Program-made: the position numbers and the translations under genes
The notes under the pieces: model-generated
Told to the model about the DNA's origin: nothing
The model's input: the letters and a program-made list of their open reading frames with translations, nothing else
Database searches by the model: none
NCBI GenBank assembly: GCA_022616615.1
Contig: JAKEER010000087.1
Span: forward strand, 1-45,694
Direction: 5' to 3'
DNA from: Acidobacteriota bacterium
GTDB lineage: Bacteria; Acidobacteriota; Terriglobia; Versatilivoradales; Versatilivoraceae
DNA: 45,694 bases
Shown here: in pieces, positions 32,815-41,607 of the stretch
Position numbering within the stretch: the first letter of the stretch is position 1
Layout of the letters: every line of letters starts with the position of its first letter

Positions 32815-34761
32815 TTATGCGGTGACCCCTTGCTCTTGGGCCGCAAAGCTGGACGGAGCGACAGAACCCGCGAGCTTCTCGATCCGAACTGCGGTGGCTT
32901 TAAATTCTGCCGTCCCAGACTTTGGGTCAACGGCATCGATGGTCAACTGATTGGTGGGTACTTCGTCGGAAAAATGAACGGTCATGAACGCTAAACCAGG
33001 CCGGAGTCCAGGATCAAACTTGACGGGCGCAATCACCGAGCCTCGCCTGGAGCTGACGCGCACACTCTCTCCGGGTTCCACACGATATTTCGCGCCGTCT
33101 TCTGGTGAGAGCTCGATCGCTTCACCGTAACGCAGCGGGGACCGATAGTCGGCCGTCTGAACACCGGTATTAAACGAATCAAGACGGCGGCCCGTTGTTA
33201 ACCGAATTGGGTATTGCTCATCCAATTCGTCCACAGGAGGCTCGTATTCAACCGCACTGAAGGGTGCCCGCGGCCCCACCACAGGTCTTTGCCACAGGCG
33301 GCCATGCAAGTACAGCTCACCTGGATGTGTTTCGTCGTAGCACGGCCAGCGGATCCCTCCCAGGGCTTCCAGACGATGATAGAGCATGCCGTAGTGAAGC
33401 GGACTGAGGCTGCGCAATTCGTTCCAAAGAGTCTCAGGATCCGGCTTGCCCCAGTCGTGTCCTAGGCGACCCGCTAATTCGAAAAGAATTTCCAGATCGT
33501 CCCAGGCGCCTGCGGGCGGACGCAAAGCGCGCCGCACGCGCTGGACCTTGCGCTCGCTGTTCGTTACCGTTCCTTCCGATTCGCACCAACCCGCCGCCGC
33601 AGGCAAGACAACATCAGCAATTTCCGCAGTGGATGTCATGAGCACATCCTGGACAACAAGAAAATCGAGACTCCTAAGCAGCTTCAACGCCCTATTCTGA
33701 TCCGCTTCTGAATCAACCGGGTTTTCTCCAATGACATAAAGGGCCTTGAACTTGCCGTGCTCCATTGCCTCAAACATGCCGCTTAGATGCAAACCACGTT
33801 TCGGCGGGATCCTGGCCCCCCAGGCCTTTTCGAACTTGGCACGAAGTTCGTCGTTCTCCACGTGCTGGAAACCTGGCAGGCGATCGGGAATGGCCCCCAT
33901 GTCACCGCCACCCTGAACATTGTTCTGTCCGCGCAGCGGATTGAGTCCAGACCCGTAGCGCCCCACATGGCCGGTCAGAAGAGCCAGGTTGATCAAAGCC
34001 AGCACGTTGTCGACAGCGTTATGATGTTCAGTAATTCCCAGGGTCCAGCACAAAATAGCGCGCTTGGCACGGGCGTAGCTGTGGGCAACTTGACGAATGG
34101 TTTCAGCAGGCACCCCGGTGATGCGTTCCACTACAACGGGCGTATAGCATTCAACACAAGCTTTGTAGGCCTCGAATCCGCTCGTCGCGTTTTCGATGAA
34201 ATCCTGATGCTGCAGACCTGCCGCAACGATCTCGCGGGCCATGCCGTTCGCCAGCGCGATGTCGCTGCCGACATCCAAGCCCAGCCAGGTGTCGGCCCAC
34301 CGCGCTGAGCTGGTTCGGCGCGGATCAACGACAACGAGACGCGCCCCATTCCGCACCCCTTGAAGCACATGATGAAAGAAGATGGGATGCGTGTCCCGGG
34401 CGTTCGAACCCCAGAGGATGATGAGGTCTGTCTCCTCAATTTCCTGATACGAACTCGTTCCACCACCCATTCCGAAGACTGTCGCCAGACCGACGACACT
34501 GGGAGCGTGTCAAGTACGGTTGCAGCTGTCGATGTTGTTGCTGCCCATTACGCAGCGAGCAAACTTCTGAGCTGCAAAGTTGAGTTCGTTGGTTGTCTTA
34601 GAGCAACTGAAGATTCCAAATGCCTCTGGTCCGTGTTGGTCCAAGGTTGCCTGGAACCCGGACGCGGTTCGGTCCAGCGCTTCCTCCCAGGTGGCAGGCC
34701 TTAAACTGCCATTTGCACGAATCATTGGCTGAGTCAGTCGTCCACTACGTCGCTTCTGCAT
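32815..34761 (-). CDS. fdhF: Selenocysteine-containing formate dehydrogenase catalytic subunit (UGA recoded)
   Basis: A 648-aa protein when TGA 34512-34510 (codon 84) is read as selenocysteine. Before it the frame encodes RANGSLRPATWEEALDRTAS and NNIDSCNRT; after it HAPSVVGLATVFGMGGGTSS, matching the Sec/Cys active-site signature of formate dehydrogenases. Molybdopterin-binding features (ILWGSNARDTHP, LVVVDPRRT, GENPVDSEADQN) and the C-terminal dinucleotide-binding domain (YPIRLTTGRRLDSFNTGVQT) follow. The usual N-terminal Fe4S4 segment is missing and is encoded at 29114-30145. ATG 34761 has AAGGG upstream. It oxidises formate, or reduces CO2, with NAD(H) through the downstream subunits. selA, selB and tRNA-Sec are not in the window. 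Confidence 0.93.
34480..34512 (-). promoter_or_regulatory. Bacterial SECIS element and Sec UGA codon
   Basis: Read on the minus strand: UGA, 12 nt, stem GUCGUC (34497-34492), loop GGUCU (34491-34487), stem GGCGAC (34486-34481). The loop starts 18 nt after the UGA, the same spacing and the same GGUCU loop as I recall for E. coli fdhF. The stem includes one G-U pair and can be extended by a U-A pair. This would recruit SelB. Confidence 0.9.
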
Positions 34762-35165
34762 CGGTTTGGTGATCCCTTCATAAGATAAACTATCGGAACA
34801 CGGCCTCTACCAAAGAGGCGTGCCCGTCCACTCCTACGACTACCGTTTCTCTGCAATGTGACACACGCGCGGGCAGTCTAACGCGAGTCAGCGGCACGTG
34901 CAAGGGGTGGACAACCCAGACAACCCAGATTCATCGCCTAAGTAGGCGGTGGATTTGTGCGGTAGATTCCTTGTACGTGTCCTTGGTTTCATGATACCAG
35001 TTAAAACACAGGTCATAGATATAGATATGAATACATGGATTCCACGCGCCTCTGTTCCCGACTCAGGCAAGATCGCTGTTCCCGCAAGGCACGCGGTTGG
35101 GCGGTTTGCGTGTCCATGACTGGCGAATCTAATATCGAGACCCAACGTATCGGAGGAGGATTTCC
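34762..35165. other. Divergent promoter region fdhF / glpK
   Basis: A 404-nt spacer without a supported gene, holding the promoters of both operons. An AT-rich stretch (ATAGATATAGATATGAATAC near 35015) upstream of glpK is the most promoter-like part. No clear operator palindrome was recognised. Confidence 0.45.
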
Positions 35166-36665
35166 ATGGCTTACATCCTGGCACTGGATCAGGGAACGAC
35201 CAGCTCGCGCGCGATCCTGTTCAACCATGACGGCGCGGTTATTGAGGTGGCTCAAAGGGAGTTCGAGCAGATCTTTCCCAAGGCAGGGTGGGTGGAGCAT
35301 CGTCCGGAGGAGATCTGGAGCTCCCAGATCAGCGTGGCGGTGGAGGCGCTTGGCAAAGGGAGCTTGCGGCCGCGCGACATCGCTGCCGTGGGCATCACCA
35401 ACCAGCGAGAAACTACCATTGTGTGGGATCGTGAAACAGGCCAGCCAGTCTACAATGCCATCGTCTGGCAGGACCGGCGCACGGCTGGCTTTTGCGACAG
35501 GCTCAAGGCAGACGGCTGTGAGTCTATGATTCAGCAGCGCACGGGTCTGCTCATCGACGCCTATTTCTCAGGCAGCAAGATCGCCTGGATTCTGGAGAAC
35601 GTGCCGGGCGCTCGGGAGCGGGCAAACGCGGGAAAACTCGCTTTCGGCACCGTCGATAGCTGGCTTGTCTGGAAACTGACCAGCGGAAAGAAACACCTCA
35701 CCGATGCCAGCAACGCTTCACGAACCTTGCTGTACAACATCCACACAGGGAAATGGGACGAGGAGATCTTGCGATTGTTTAATATTCCCGTGAGTCTGTT
35801 GCCCGAGGTTCGAGCTTCCAGCGAGTTGTATGGTGAGATCAGCACCTCTTTGGGTTTGGAACAGGTTCTCTTGGGCGGCATTGCCGGCGATCAGCAGGCC
35901 GCACTTTTCGGGCAGACCTGCGTCGTTCCAGGATTGACGAAGAACACCTATGGAACCGGCTGCTTCATGTTGCAGAACACAGGTGAGAAGGCTGTGGCTT
36001 CGCGCAACCGGCTGCTGACGACGGTGGCCTGGAAGATTGGTGAGCGCACCGAATACGCCCTCGAAGGCAGTGTCTTCATTGGCGGCGCGGTTGTGCAATG
36101 GCTGCGTGATGGGCTGCGCTTGATCCGTTCGGCTGCCGAGATTGAGGCCCTGGCAGCTTCAGTGCCCGACAATGGCGGCGTCTATCTCGTGCCTGCCTTT
36201 GCGGGTCTGGGTGCACCGCATTGGGATCCTTACGCGCGCGGCGTGCTGGTTGGTATCACGCGCGGGACTACGGCGGCTCACTTGGCCCGCGCGGCACTGG
36301 AAAGCATTGCGTATCAGGTGGCCGATTTACTGGACGCCATGCACGCCGACGCGGGCATCCAGCTCGCCGAGTTGCGCGTGGACGGCGGAGCTGCCATGAA
36401 CAATCTGCTGATGCAGTTTCAGGCCGACCTGCTGGGCGTTCCCGTCGTCCGGCCGGCAGTCACGGAGACAACTGCGCTCGGGGCCGCCTACTTGGCGGGA
36501 CTGGCCGTTGGCTTCTGGAAGACTCCCCAGGAAGTGGCGGCGCAGTGGCAGGTGGAGCGGCGTTTTGACCCACAGATGTCAGCTTCTCAAGTGCGCCAGT
36601 TGCGTGAACAATGGGATCGCGCGCTGGGGCGTGCCCGAAATTGGGAGGGCCGGCAAGACGCATGA
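35166..36665 (+). CDS. glpK: Glycerol kinase GlpK
   Basis: A 499-aa FGGY-family kinase that phosphorylates glycerol to sn-glycerol 3-phosphate. The N-terminal ATP-site loop [16 protein letters not shown], the substrate region [23 protein letters not shown], the second phosphate loop [11 protein letters not shown] and the C-terminal [20 protein letters not shown] are all present at usual spacing. A strong RBS (GGAGGAGG) lies upstream. The stop overlaps the glpD start in ATGA, so the two are translationally coupled. No glycerol facilitator gene is adjacent. Confidence 0.97.
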   Translation: MAYILALDQGTTSSRAILFNHDGAVIEVAQREFEQIFPKAGWVEHRPEEIWSSQISVAVEALGKGSLRPRDIAAVGITNQRETTIVWDRETGQPVYNAIVWQDRRTAGFCDRLKADGCESMIQQRTGLLIDAYFSGSKIAWILENVPGARERANAGKLAFGTVDSWLVWKLTSGKKHLTDASNASRTLLYNIHTGKWDEEILRLFNIPVSLLPEVRASSELYGEISTSLGLEQVLLGGIAGDQQAALFGQTCVVPGLTKNTYGTGCFMLQNTGEKAVASRNRLLTTVAWKIGERTEYALEGSVFIGGAVVQWLRDGLRLIRSAAEIEALAASVPDNGGVYLVPAFAGLGAPHWDPYARGVLVGITRGTTAAHLARAALESIAYQVADLLDAMHADAGIQLAELRVDGGAAMNNLLMQFQADLLGVPVVRPAVTETTALGAAYLAGLAVGFWKTPQEVAAQWQVERRFDPQMSASQVRQLREQWDRALGRARNWEGRQDA

Positions 36666-38221
36666 ACCGACCGGAAATGCTCAGCCGCGTCTCGGCGCAA
36701 AGCGAGCCGTGGGACATGGTCATCATTGGCGGCGGTGCAACGGGCGTAGGAATCGCCGTCGATGCCGCTTCGCGTGGCTATGATGTCTTGCTGCTCGAGC
36801 AGAGCGATTTCGGTAAAGGCACTTCCAGCCGGAGCACCAAGCTGGTGCACGGCGGTGTGCGCTATCTGGAGCAGGGCAACATCTCGCTGGTGATGGAGGC
36901 ACTCAAAGAGCGCGGTCTGCTGCGGCAGAACGCTCCGCACCTAGTGCGCGATCTGGGTTTCGTCGTTCCCAACTACGACTGGTGGGAAGCTCCCTTTTAC
37001 GGGCTCGGTTTAAAGGTTTATAACCTGCTCGCCGGGAAGTATGGATTCGGCCCGTCGCAGATCCTCTCCCGAGAAGAGACTCTGGAGCGCTTGCCCACGA
37101 TCAAAACGGAGGGCTTGCGCGGGGGTGTCGTTTACTACGACGGCCAGTTTGACGATACGCGTTTGCTCATCAACCTGGTGGCCACGGCAGCCGAGCAGGG
37201 TGGCACCCTGCTGAACTATGCTCAGGTGACAGAGCTGACGCAGGGTGACGACGGCTTTCTCGATGGTGTCGTGGCAAGAGACTTGGAAAGTGGCGATGCA
37301 TTCCGGGCCGAGGCCAAAGTCGTCATCAATGCCACCGGCGCTTTCTGCGACGCTGTGCGGCAGCTTGCCAATCCCGGCGCCGCCCCGCTGATTGCCCCCA
37401 GCCAAGGCATTCACTTAGTGTTCGACCGGTCTTTCCTGCCGGGCAGCAGCGCGATCATGGTGCCGCATACCAGCGATGGCCGGGTGATGTTTGCTATCCC
37501 GTGGCATGGTCATGCGCTGGTGGGCACCACGGACACGCCTATTGACAGCCCTACGCTGGAACCGCTGCCAATGGAAGCCGAAATCGAGTTCATTCTTACG
37601 ACTGCCGCAGAATACCTGCACAAGGCCCCGCAGCGGAGCGATGTGCTCAGCGCCTTCGCCGGCATCCGCCCGCTGGTGCGCTCCGGTGACGCGAGAAACA
37701 CCGCCACTCTCTCGCGAGATCACACCATCCACATTGACTCCAGCGGTCTGCTGACCATTACCGGCGGCAAATGGACCACCTACCGCCACATGGCCGAGGA
37801 CTGTGTTAACCAATCAGCCACGTTGGCAAGGCTTCCAGAAAAACCTTGCGTCACAGCACATCTCAACATTCACGGCTTCCATAAGCACGCCGACAAATTC
37901 GGCCCGCTGGCCGTTTATGGCGCCGATGCGCCAGCAATCCAGGACCTGATGCGTTCTGGCGACCTGCTGGGCGAAACATTACATCCGGCTTTGCCCTATT
38001 GCGGCGCTGAAATCCTTTGGGCGGCTCGCTTCGAAATGGCTCGCACCGTCGAAGACTTTCTGGCGCGGCGCACCCGGGCATTGTTTCTCAATGCGCGCGC
38101 GTCCGCGGATATGGCTCCCACTGTGGCGGCACTCATGGCGAAGGAACTGAGGCGGGACGAGCGCTGGGAAAAGGAACAGGTGCTGGCATTCCAGGAGCTG
38201 GCAAAAAGGTATCAGGCGTGA
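36662..38221 (+). CDS. glpD: FAD-dependent glycerol-3-phosphate dehydrogenase GlpD
   Basis: A 519-aa membrane-associated flavoprotein that oxidises glycerol 3-phosphate to dihydroxyacetone phosphate and feeds electrons to the quinone pool. FAD-binding [19 protein letters not shown] is at about residue 21, [19 protein letters not shown] at about 57, [14 protein letters not shown] in the middle and [15 protein letters not shown] at about 370. ATG 36662 overlaps the glpK stop. With ubiE upstream in the window, a menaquinone-linked role is plausible. Confidence 0.96.
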   Translation: MNRPEMLSRVSAQSEPWDMVIIGGGATGVGIAVDAASRGYDVLLLEQSDFGKGTSSRSTKLVHGGVRYLEQGNISLVMEALKERGLLRQNAPHLVRDLGFVVPNYDWWEAPFYGLGLKVYNLLAGKYGFGPSQILSREETLERLPTIKTEGLRGGVVYYDGQFDDTRLLINLVATAAEQGGTLLNYAQVTELTQGDDGFLDGVVARDLESGDAFRAEAKVVINATGAFCDAVRQLANPGAAPLIAPSQGIHLVFDRSFLPGSSAIMVPHTSDGRVMFAIPWHGHALVGTTDTPIDSPTLEPLPMEAEIEFILTTAAEYLHKAPQRSDVLSAFAGIRPLVRSGDARNTATLSRDHTIHIDSSGLLTITGGKWTTYRHMAEDCVNQSATLARLPEKPCVTAHLNIHGFHKHADKFGPLAVYGADAPAIQDLMRSGDLLGETLHPALPYCGAEILWAARFEMARTVEDFLARRTRALFLNARASADMAPTVAALMAKELRRDERWEKEQVLAFQELAKRYQA

Positions 38222-38371
38222 GGGTACACCCTAACTTGGAATCTTGGACTCGTCCTCGTCGTCGTCGTACTCGGCCTTGGACAAGAGGGACTAATATCGC
38301 TGGGCTGTGGAGGATCCCCGCGGAGGTTGGGTTGAAGAGGTGCTGATACTCGATGAGCCGGTTGGGGGCTC

Positions 38372-38600
38372 CTGGGCTCCTTAGATGCAGGCATCTATTT
38401 TCTCGCTCAAAGACCGGTTCCAACCGTCAAATTCTATAGCTTCACCACAAAGCAGACCACACAATCGACAGTTGTCGGGAAGGAGATCCACTGGGGATAC
38501 CCGAACATATTTTCTGTTTCACCGGACGGAAAGCAAAGTTATTTACACCAAGATCGATCGGGTGGAGAACGATCTCATGCTGGTGGAGAACTTCCGCTGA
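38372..38600 (+). pseudogene. TolB/WD40-type C-terminal fragment, frameshifted
   Basis: One frame encodes AGIYFLAQRPVPTVKFYSFT through NIFSVSPDGKQ, and a second frame continues with VIYTKIDRVENDLMLVENFR and a stop. Together they form the typical C-terminus of acidobacterial TolB/WD40-repeat proteins (often fused to kinases or winged helices). The shift is near 38535. Only the last ~75 residues remain. The rest of the 38222-38729 gap has a TCGTCC-rich tract at about 38250 and nothing else clear. Confidence 0.7.
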
Positions 38601-38729
38601 ACGTGGCGCCCGGGAGTTTGGGAATGATTCAGCTCCGCCGTTTTTCTGGAAGAGCTAACTTTTGGAGATCGAGTTTCGGTGTGGCCACTGCGAACCTGCC
38701 CTTGGCGAATCTTTTGAATTGGTGAATCT

Positions 38730-39917
38730 ATGAAAACTGTCTGCACCTTCCTCCCTTTTGCTGCTGGCCTTTTTGTCTCAGCATCGGTTGCATCCATGGA
38801 CGATGCTCCCCGCTGGCCGATGTTCCAGAAGCATCTGCTTGACGCCGGCGCCAATGAGGCCGCAGCTGTGGCCGACATCAACAAGGATGGCCGGTTGGAC
38901 ATTGTTAGCGGCGAGAACTGGTTTGAAGCTCCGGAGTGGAAGAAACATCGAATGCGTGAGATTGCTTTCGTCAATGGCTACATCGATGACTTTAGTAATC
39001 ACCCATTGGAGGTCAATGGTGATGGTTACATCGACGTTGTCACGTGCGCCTGGTTCAGCAAGAAAATGGCTTGGTATGAAAACCCACGCCGTCACGATGG
39101 CGAACTGTCGAACACCCTTTGGAAGGAGCATGTAATCGAAACCGGCTTCAACTACGAGCTGATGCTTATGGTTGACATCGACGGTGACGGCAAGGCACAA
39201 GAGTTGTTGCCAAACTACGGCAGCAGTCCGGAAATTGCCTGGTGGGAGCGCAGCGAGCTATCTTCCAAAGGAGAGTGGGTTCGACACGTGGCCGGTAGGG
39301 TGCCGGAGGCAAAGGGCTTGCACGGTGTTGGCGCTGGCGACCTGAACGGCGACAACCGTCCCGATATTCTCACGGCGCGCGGCTGGTTTGAGGGGCCGTC
39401 GAATCCGCGCGCCGAGAACTGGACTTTTCATCCGGATTTTCAGCTTCTTCCTCCACGAGGCCAGTGCAGCCCAATCTACGCCCACGATGTGAATGGCGAC
39501 GGAAGAAGGGATGTCATCTATGGCGCTGGCCATCATTACGGCGTGTTCTGGCTCGAGAACCAAGCTGGGAAATGGACGCCGCACAAGCTCGACGATAGTT
39601 GGTCGCAGGCACACGCTCTCACGCTCGCTGACTTGGATCGTGATGGAAAGCTTGACATCATCACTGGCAAGCGATACCTCGCGCATGACATCGACCCCGG
39701 CGCATTCGAGCCGCTGGGTCTTTACTGGTATCGCTCCTCTCCCAATGGTGGCTTTGTGAAGCATGTTGTTGAATACGGCACGAAAGTCGGTGGTGGCATG
39801 CAGATTCCTGTGTTGGACGTCGACGCCGATGGCGATTTGGATCTGGTTGCACCCGGCAAGTCGGGGCTGTTCCTCTTCGAACAAGTGAATCCACAGCGCC
39901 AAAAGGGGGATTCGTGA
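38730..39917 (+). CDS. Secreted FG-GAP/VCBS-repeat protein
   Basis: A 395-aa exported protein with a signal peptide (CTFLPFAAGLFVSASVAS). At least five FG-GAP-type repeats carry Ca-binding loops: DINKDGRLDIVSGENWFE, DGDGKAQELLP, DLNGDNRPDILTARGWFE, DVNGDGRRDVIYG, DLDRDGKLDIITG and DVDADGDLDLV. These fold as a beta-propeller with one blade per repeat. Proteins of this kind are common in Acidobacteria and Planctomycetes and may bind sugars or proteins outside the cell. The target is unknown. No operon partner. Confidence 0.85.
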   Translation: MKTVCTFLPFAAGLFVSASVASMDDAPRWPMFQKHLLDAGANEAAAVADINKDGRLDIVSGENWFEAPEWKKHRMREIAFVNGYIDDFSNHPLEVNGDGYIDVVTCAWFSKKMAWYENPRRHDGELSNTLWKEHVIETGFNYELMLMVDIDGDGKAQELLPNYGSSPEIAWWERSELSSKGEWVRHVAGRVPEAKGLHGVGAGDLNGDNRPDILTARGWFEGPSNPRAENWTFHPDFQLLPPRGQCSPIYAHDVNGDGRRDVIYGAGHHYGVFWLENQAGKWTPHKLDDSWSQAHALTLADLDRDGKLDIITGKRYLAHDIDPGAFEPLGLYWYRSSPNGGFVKHVVEYGTKVGGGMQIPVLDVDADGDLDLVAPGKSGLFLFEQVNPQRQKGDS

Positions 39918-40209
39918 GCGCCAATGGCGATACACAAAAGTGAACTCAGATTCCACAGAGGGCTTCTTTTTTTCTCCTTTTCGTGGCTTGCTGCTGGGAA
40001 CGTAACGCAAACGGCAATCCGGAAAGAAAGTTTAGGGTAAGCATGATCTAGGAAGGACCATAAAATCATCAGCTTACGCCGCAGTTCGGTTTATCTCTGG
40101 ACGATTCAAGTGTAACTTCCATTCAGGAAGAGAAATTGCTATTGTGTGATTGAATCCGATTGCCTTATTCTATCTCCGCTCTTCGTTCTCTCCAGGAGGG
40201 ACCTGGCTC

Positions 40210-40401
40210 ATGGCAAAGGAAAATGACAAGTCGACGGATCGGCCCGTCCGAGACCGGCGCGAGTTTTTGAAGCGCACGGGCAAGACCCTCGCCTATTCGG
40301 TACCTGTGATTGTGTCACTGCAGTCCAAACGGCTGAACGCGCAACAGATGTCTTGCAGTTCCTGCAGCAGCCCAGATATCGCTGCAGAGGCCCCAGTATA
40401 G
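40210..40401 (+). CDS. Candidate RiPP-type precursor peptide with Tat-like leader
   Basis: A 63-aa peptide; ATG 40210 has CAGGAGGGACC as RBS. The leader holds a twin-arginine-like motif (DRREFLKRTGKTL) and a short hydrophobic stretch (AYSVPVIVSL). The C-terminus is Ser/Cys-rich (QQMSCSSCSSPDIAAEAPV). The PqqD-like gene begins 28 nt downstream and the four genes run without a break. Size, position and composition suggest it is the substrate of the neighbouring enzymes; this is inference, as no family is recognised. A Tat-exported small protein is the alternative. Confidence 0.65.
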   Translation: MAKENDKSTDRPVRDRREFLKRTGKTLAYSVPVIVSLQSKRLNAQQMSCSSCSSPDIAAEAPV

Positions 40402-40429
40402 TTCTGTCACACGGTGGAGAAAATCCCTC

Positions 40430-40705
40430 ATGACGGAACAAGCCTTTCCATCTCGCCGCAAAGACGTCGTTTGCAAAGAATTAGAAGGTGAAGTCATTCT
40501 TTTCGATCCACTCACGAATGTAACCCACCGTTTGAATCAGACAGCATCCTTGGTTTATTTATCCTGCGACGGACTGACCTCTGCCCATGAGATCGTCGAG
40601 TCTTACCAGGACACATTCCAGGTTTCCTCCAACATTTCCCACCGTGATGTCTCCCAGGTTCTTTCTTCTCTCGAGAAACTCGCCCTTTTGAATTATCAGG
40701 CCTAA
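40430..40705 (+). CDS. PqqD-like peptide chaperone (HPr-rel-A type)
   Basis: A 91-aa PqqD-family protein. GEVILFDPLTNVTHRLNQTA and LVYLSCDGLTSAHEIVESY match the winged-helix RRE fold that binds leader peptides in RiPP pathways. A good RBS (GGAG) lies upstream. The stop overlaps the kinase-like gene start (TAATG). It most likely holds the 40210 peptide for modification by the next two proteins. Confidence 0.85.
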   Translation: MTEQAFPSRRKDVVCKELEGEVILFDPLTNVTHRLNQTASLVYLSCDGLTSAHEIVESYQDTFQVSSNISHRDVSQVLSSLEKLALLNYQA

Positions 40706-41607
40706 TGATGCCGACTGTTTCGGGCAGTGCGCGCAAGTCCTCTCCTGAGCTTCTGCATTTCAGGATTGGCGTGATCGGCGTTTCTTTGGATTCCCGGATT
40801 GAGCGGTTCCGCCAGGAGTATCTGAAGCTCTACAAGCCTTACCAAGTCGCGGAACCCGATCGGGAAGCCCTGGCGCTAAGCATCCGGCGGTATTGGAAGG
40901 GCTGGTGGAAAGGCGCTCAGTTTGAGATTCGGGGCAACAAAGAAGGAGTCCTCTTTGCGGCCGCAGAGGAGGAAGTGCTGCCGCACCTGGAGTGGGCGCT
41001 CAACTGGCATATCGCGCTTTACCACACCCAATACCTGCAGATCCACGCGTCACTGGTAAAGCTCGACGGCAAAACGATCCTGTTCCCCGCTTCGCCAGGT
41101 AGCGGCAAGACGACCCTTTCAGCGGGCCTTGTGATCCGGGGCGCCGATTATTTTTCGGATGAGTTTGCGTTGATTGATCCCAAAACGCTGCTGGTCTGTC
41201 CGTACCCGAAAGCTTTTTGTGTGAAGGAAGGATCGATCCCCATTCTCCAGAACTTTTGCCCAGGCCTGAATCTCGATTCACGTTGGATCAAGAAGCGCAA
41301 GGGACCTGTCGCTTTCCTCGATCCCTGGCTGATCCGCGAGAATCCGGTCGCCGCACCCAGCCAGATTGACTACGTCGTTTTCCCAAATTATTCGCCGCGA
41401 GCGCAGCCTGCGCTGACGGCGATTTCGAAGGCCGAGGCGGCATTCAATCTGAACAGACATTCCCTCAACTTTTTGAACTTCAGAGAACGTGGCATTGAGA
41501 TGCTCGCTGAACTGGTTCAGTCTGCGGATTGCTATCAGCTTCAAGCCGGGGAACTTGGCCCAACCTGTGAATTGATTAACCAACTCGTCCGCAATGGCCG
41601 CGATTAG
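40705..41607 (+). CDS. HPr-kinase-related protein (HprK-rel-A)
   Basis: A 300-aa protein of the HPr Ser kinase/phosphorylase fold. The P-loop LFPASPGSGKTTLSAGL is near residue 127, followed by ADYFSDEFALIDPKTLLVCP, where the DE acts with the nucleotide, and YPKAFCVKEGSI. It is shorter than true HprK and lacks the N-terminal DRTGG-type region. Relatives in lasso-peptide clusters phosphorylate a peptide Ser. Here the Ser-rich tail of the 40210 peptide is the obvious candidate substrate. It overlaps the PqqD-like gene by 1 nt and the nucleotidyltransferase gene by 14 nt. Confidence 0.85.
   Translation: MMPTVSGSARKSSPELLHFRIGVIGVSLDSRIERFRQEYLKLYKPYQVAEPDREALALSIRRYWKGWWKGAQFEIRGNKEGVLFAAAEEEVLPHLEWALNWHIALYHTQYLQIHASLVKLDGKTILFPASPGSGKTTLSAGLVIRGADYFSDEFALIDPKTLLVCPYPKAFCVKEGSIPILQNFCPGLNLDSRWIKKRKGPVAFLDPWLIRENPVAAPSQIDYVVFPNYSPRAQPALTAISKAEAAFNLNRHSLNFLNFRERGIEMLAELVQSADCYQLQAGELGPTCELINQLVRNGRD

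Noticed and set aside
32815-34761. FDH catalytic gene as a pseudogene broken by a nonsense codon
   Set aside because: The single TGA sits at the known Sec position, both sides are well conserved and a correctly spaced SECIS hairpin follows.
35035-38081. Several long alternative-frame ORFs over glpK and glpD
   Set aside because: High-GC shadow frames of two unmistakable genes.
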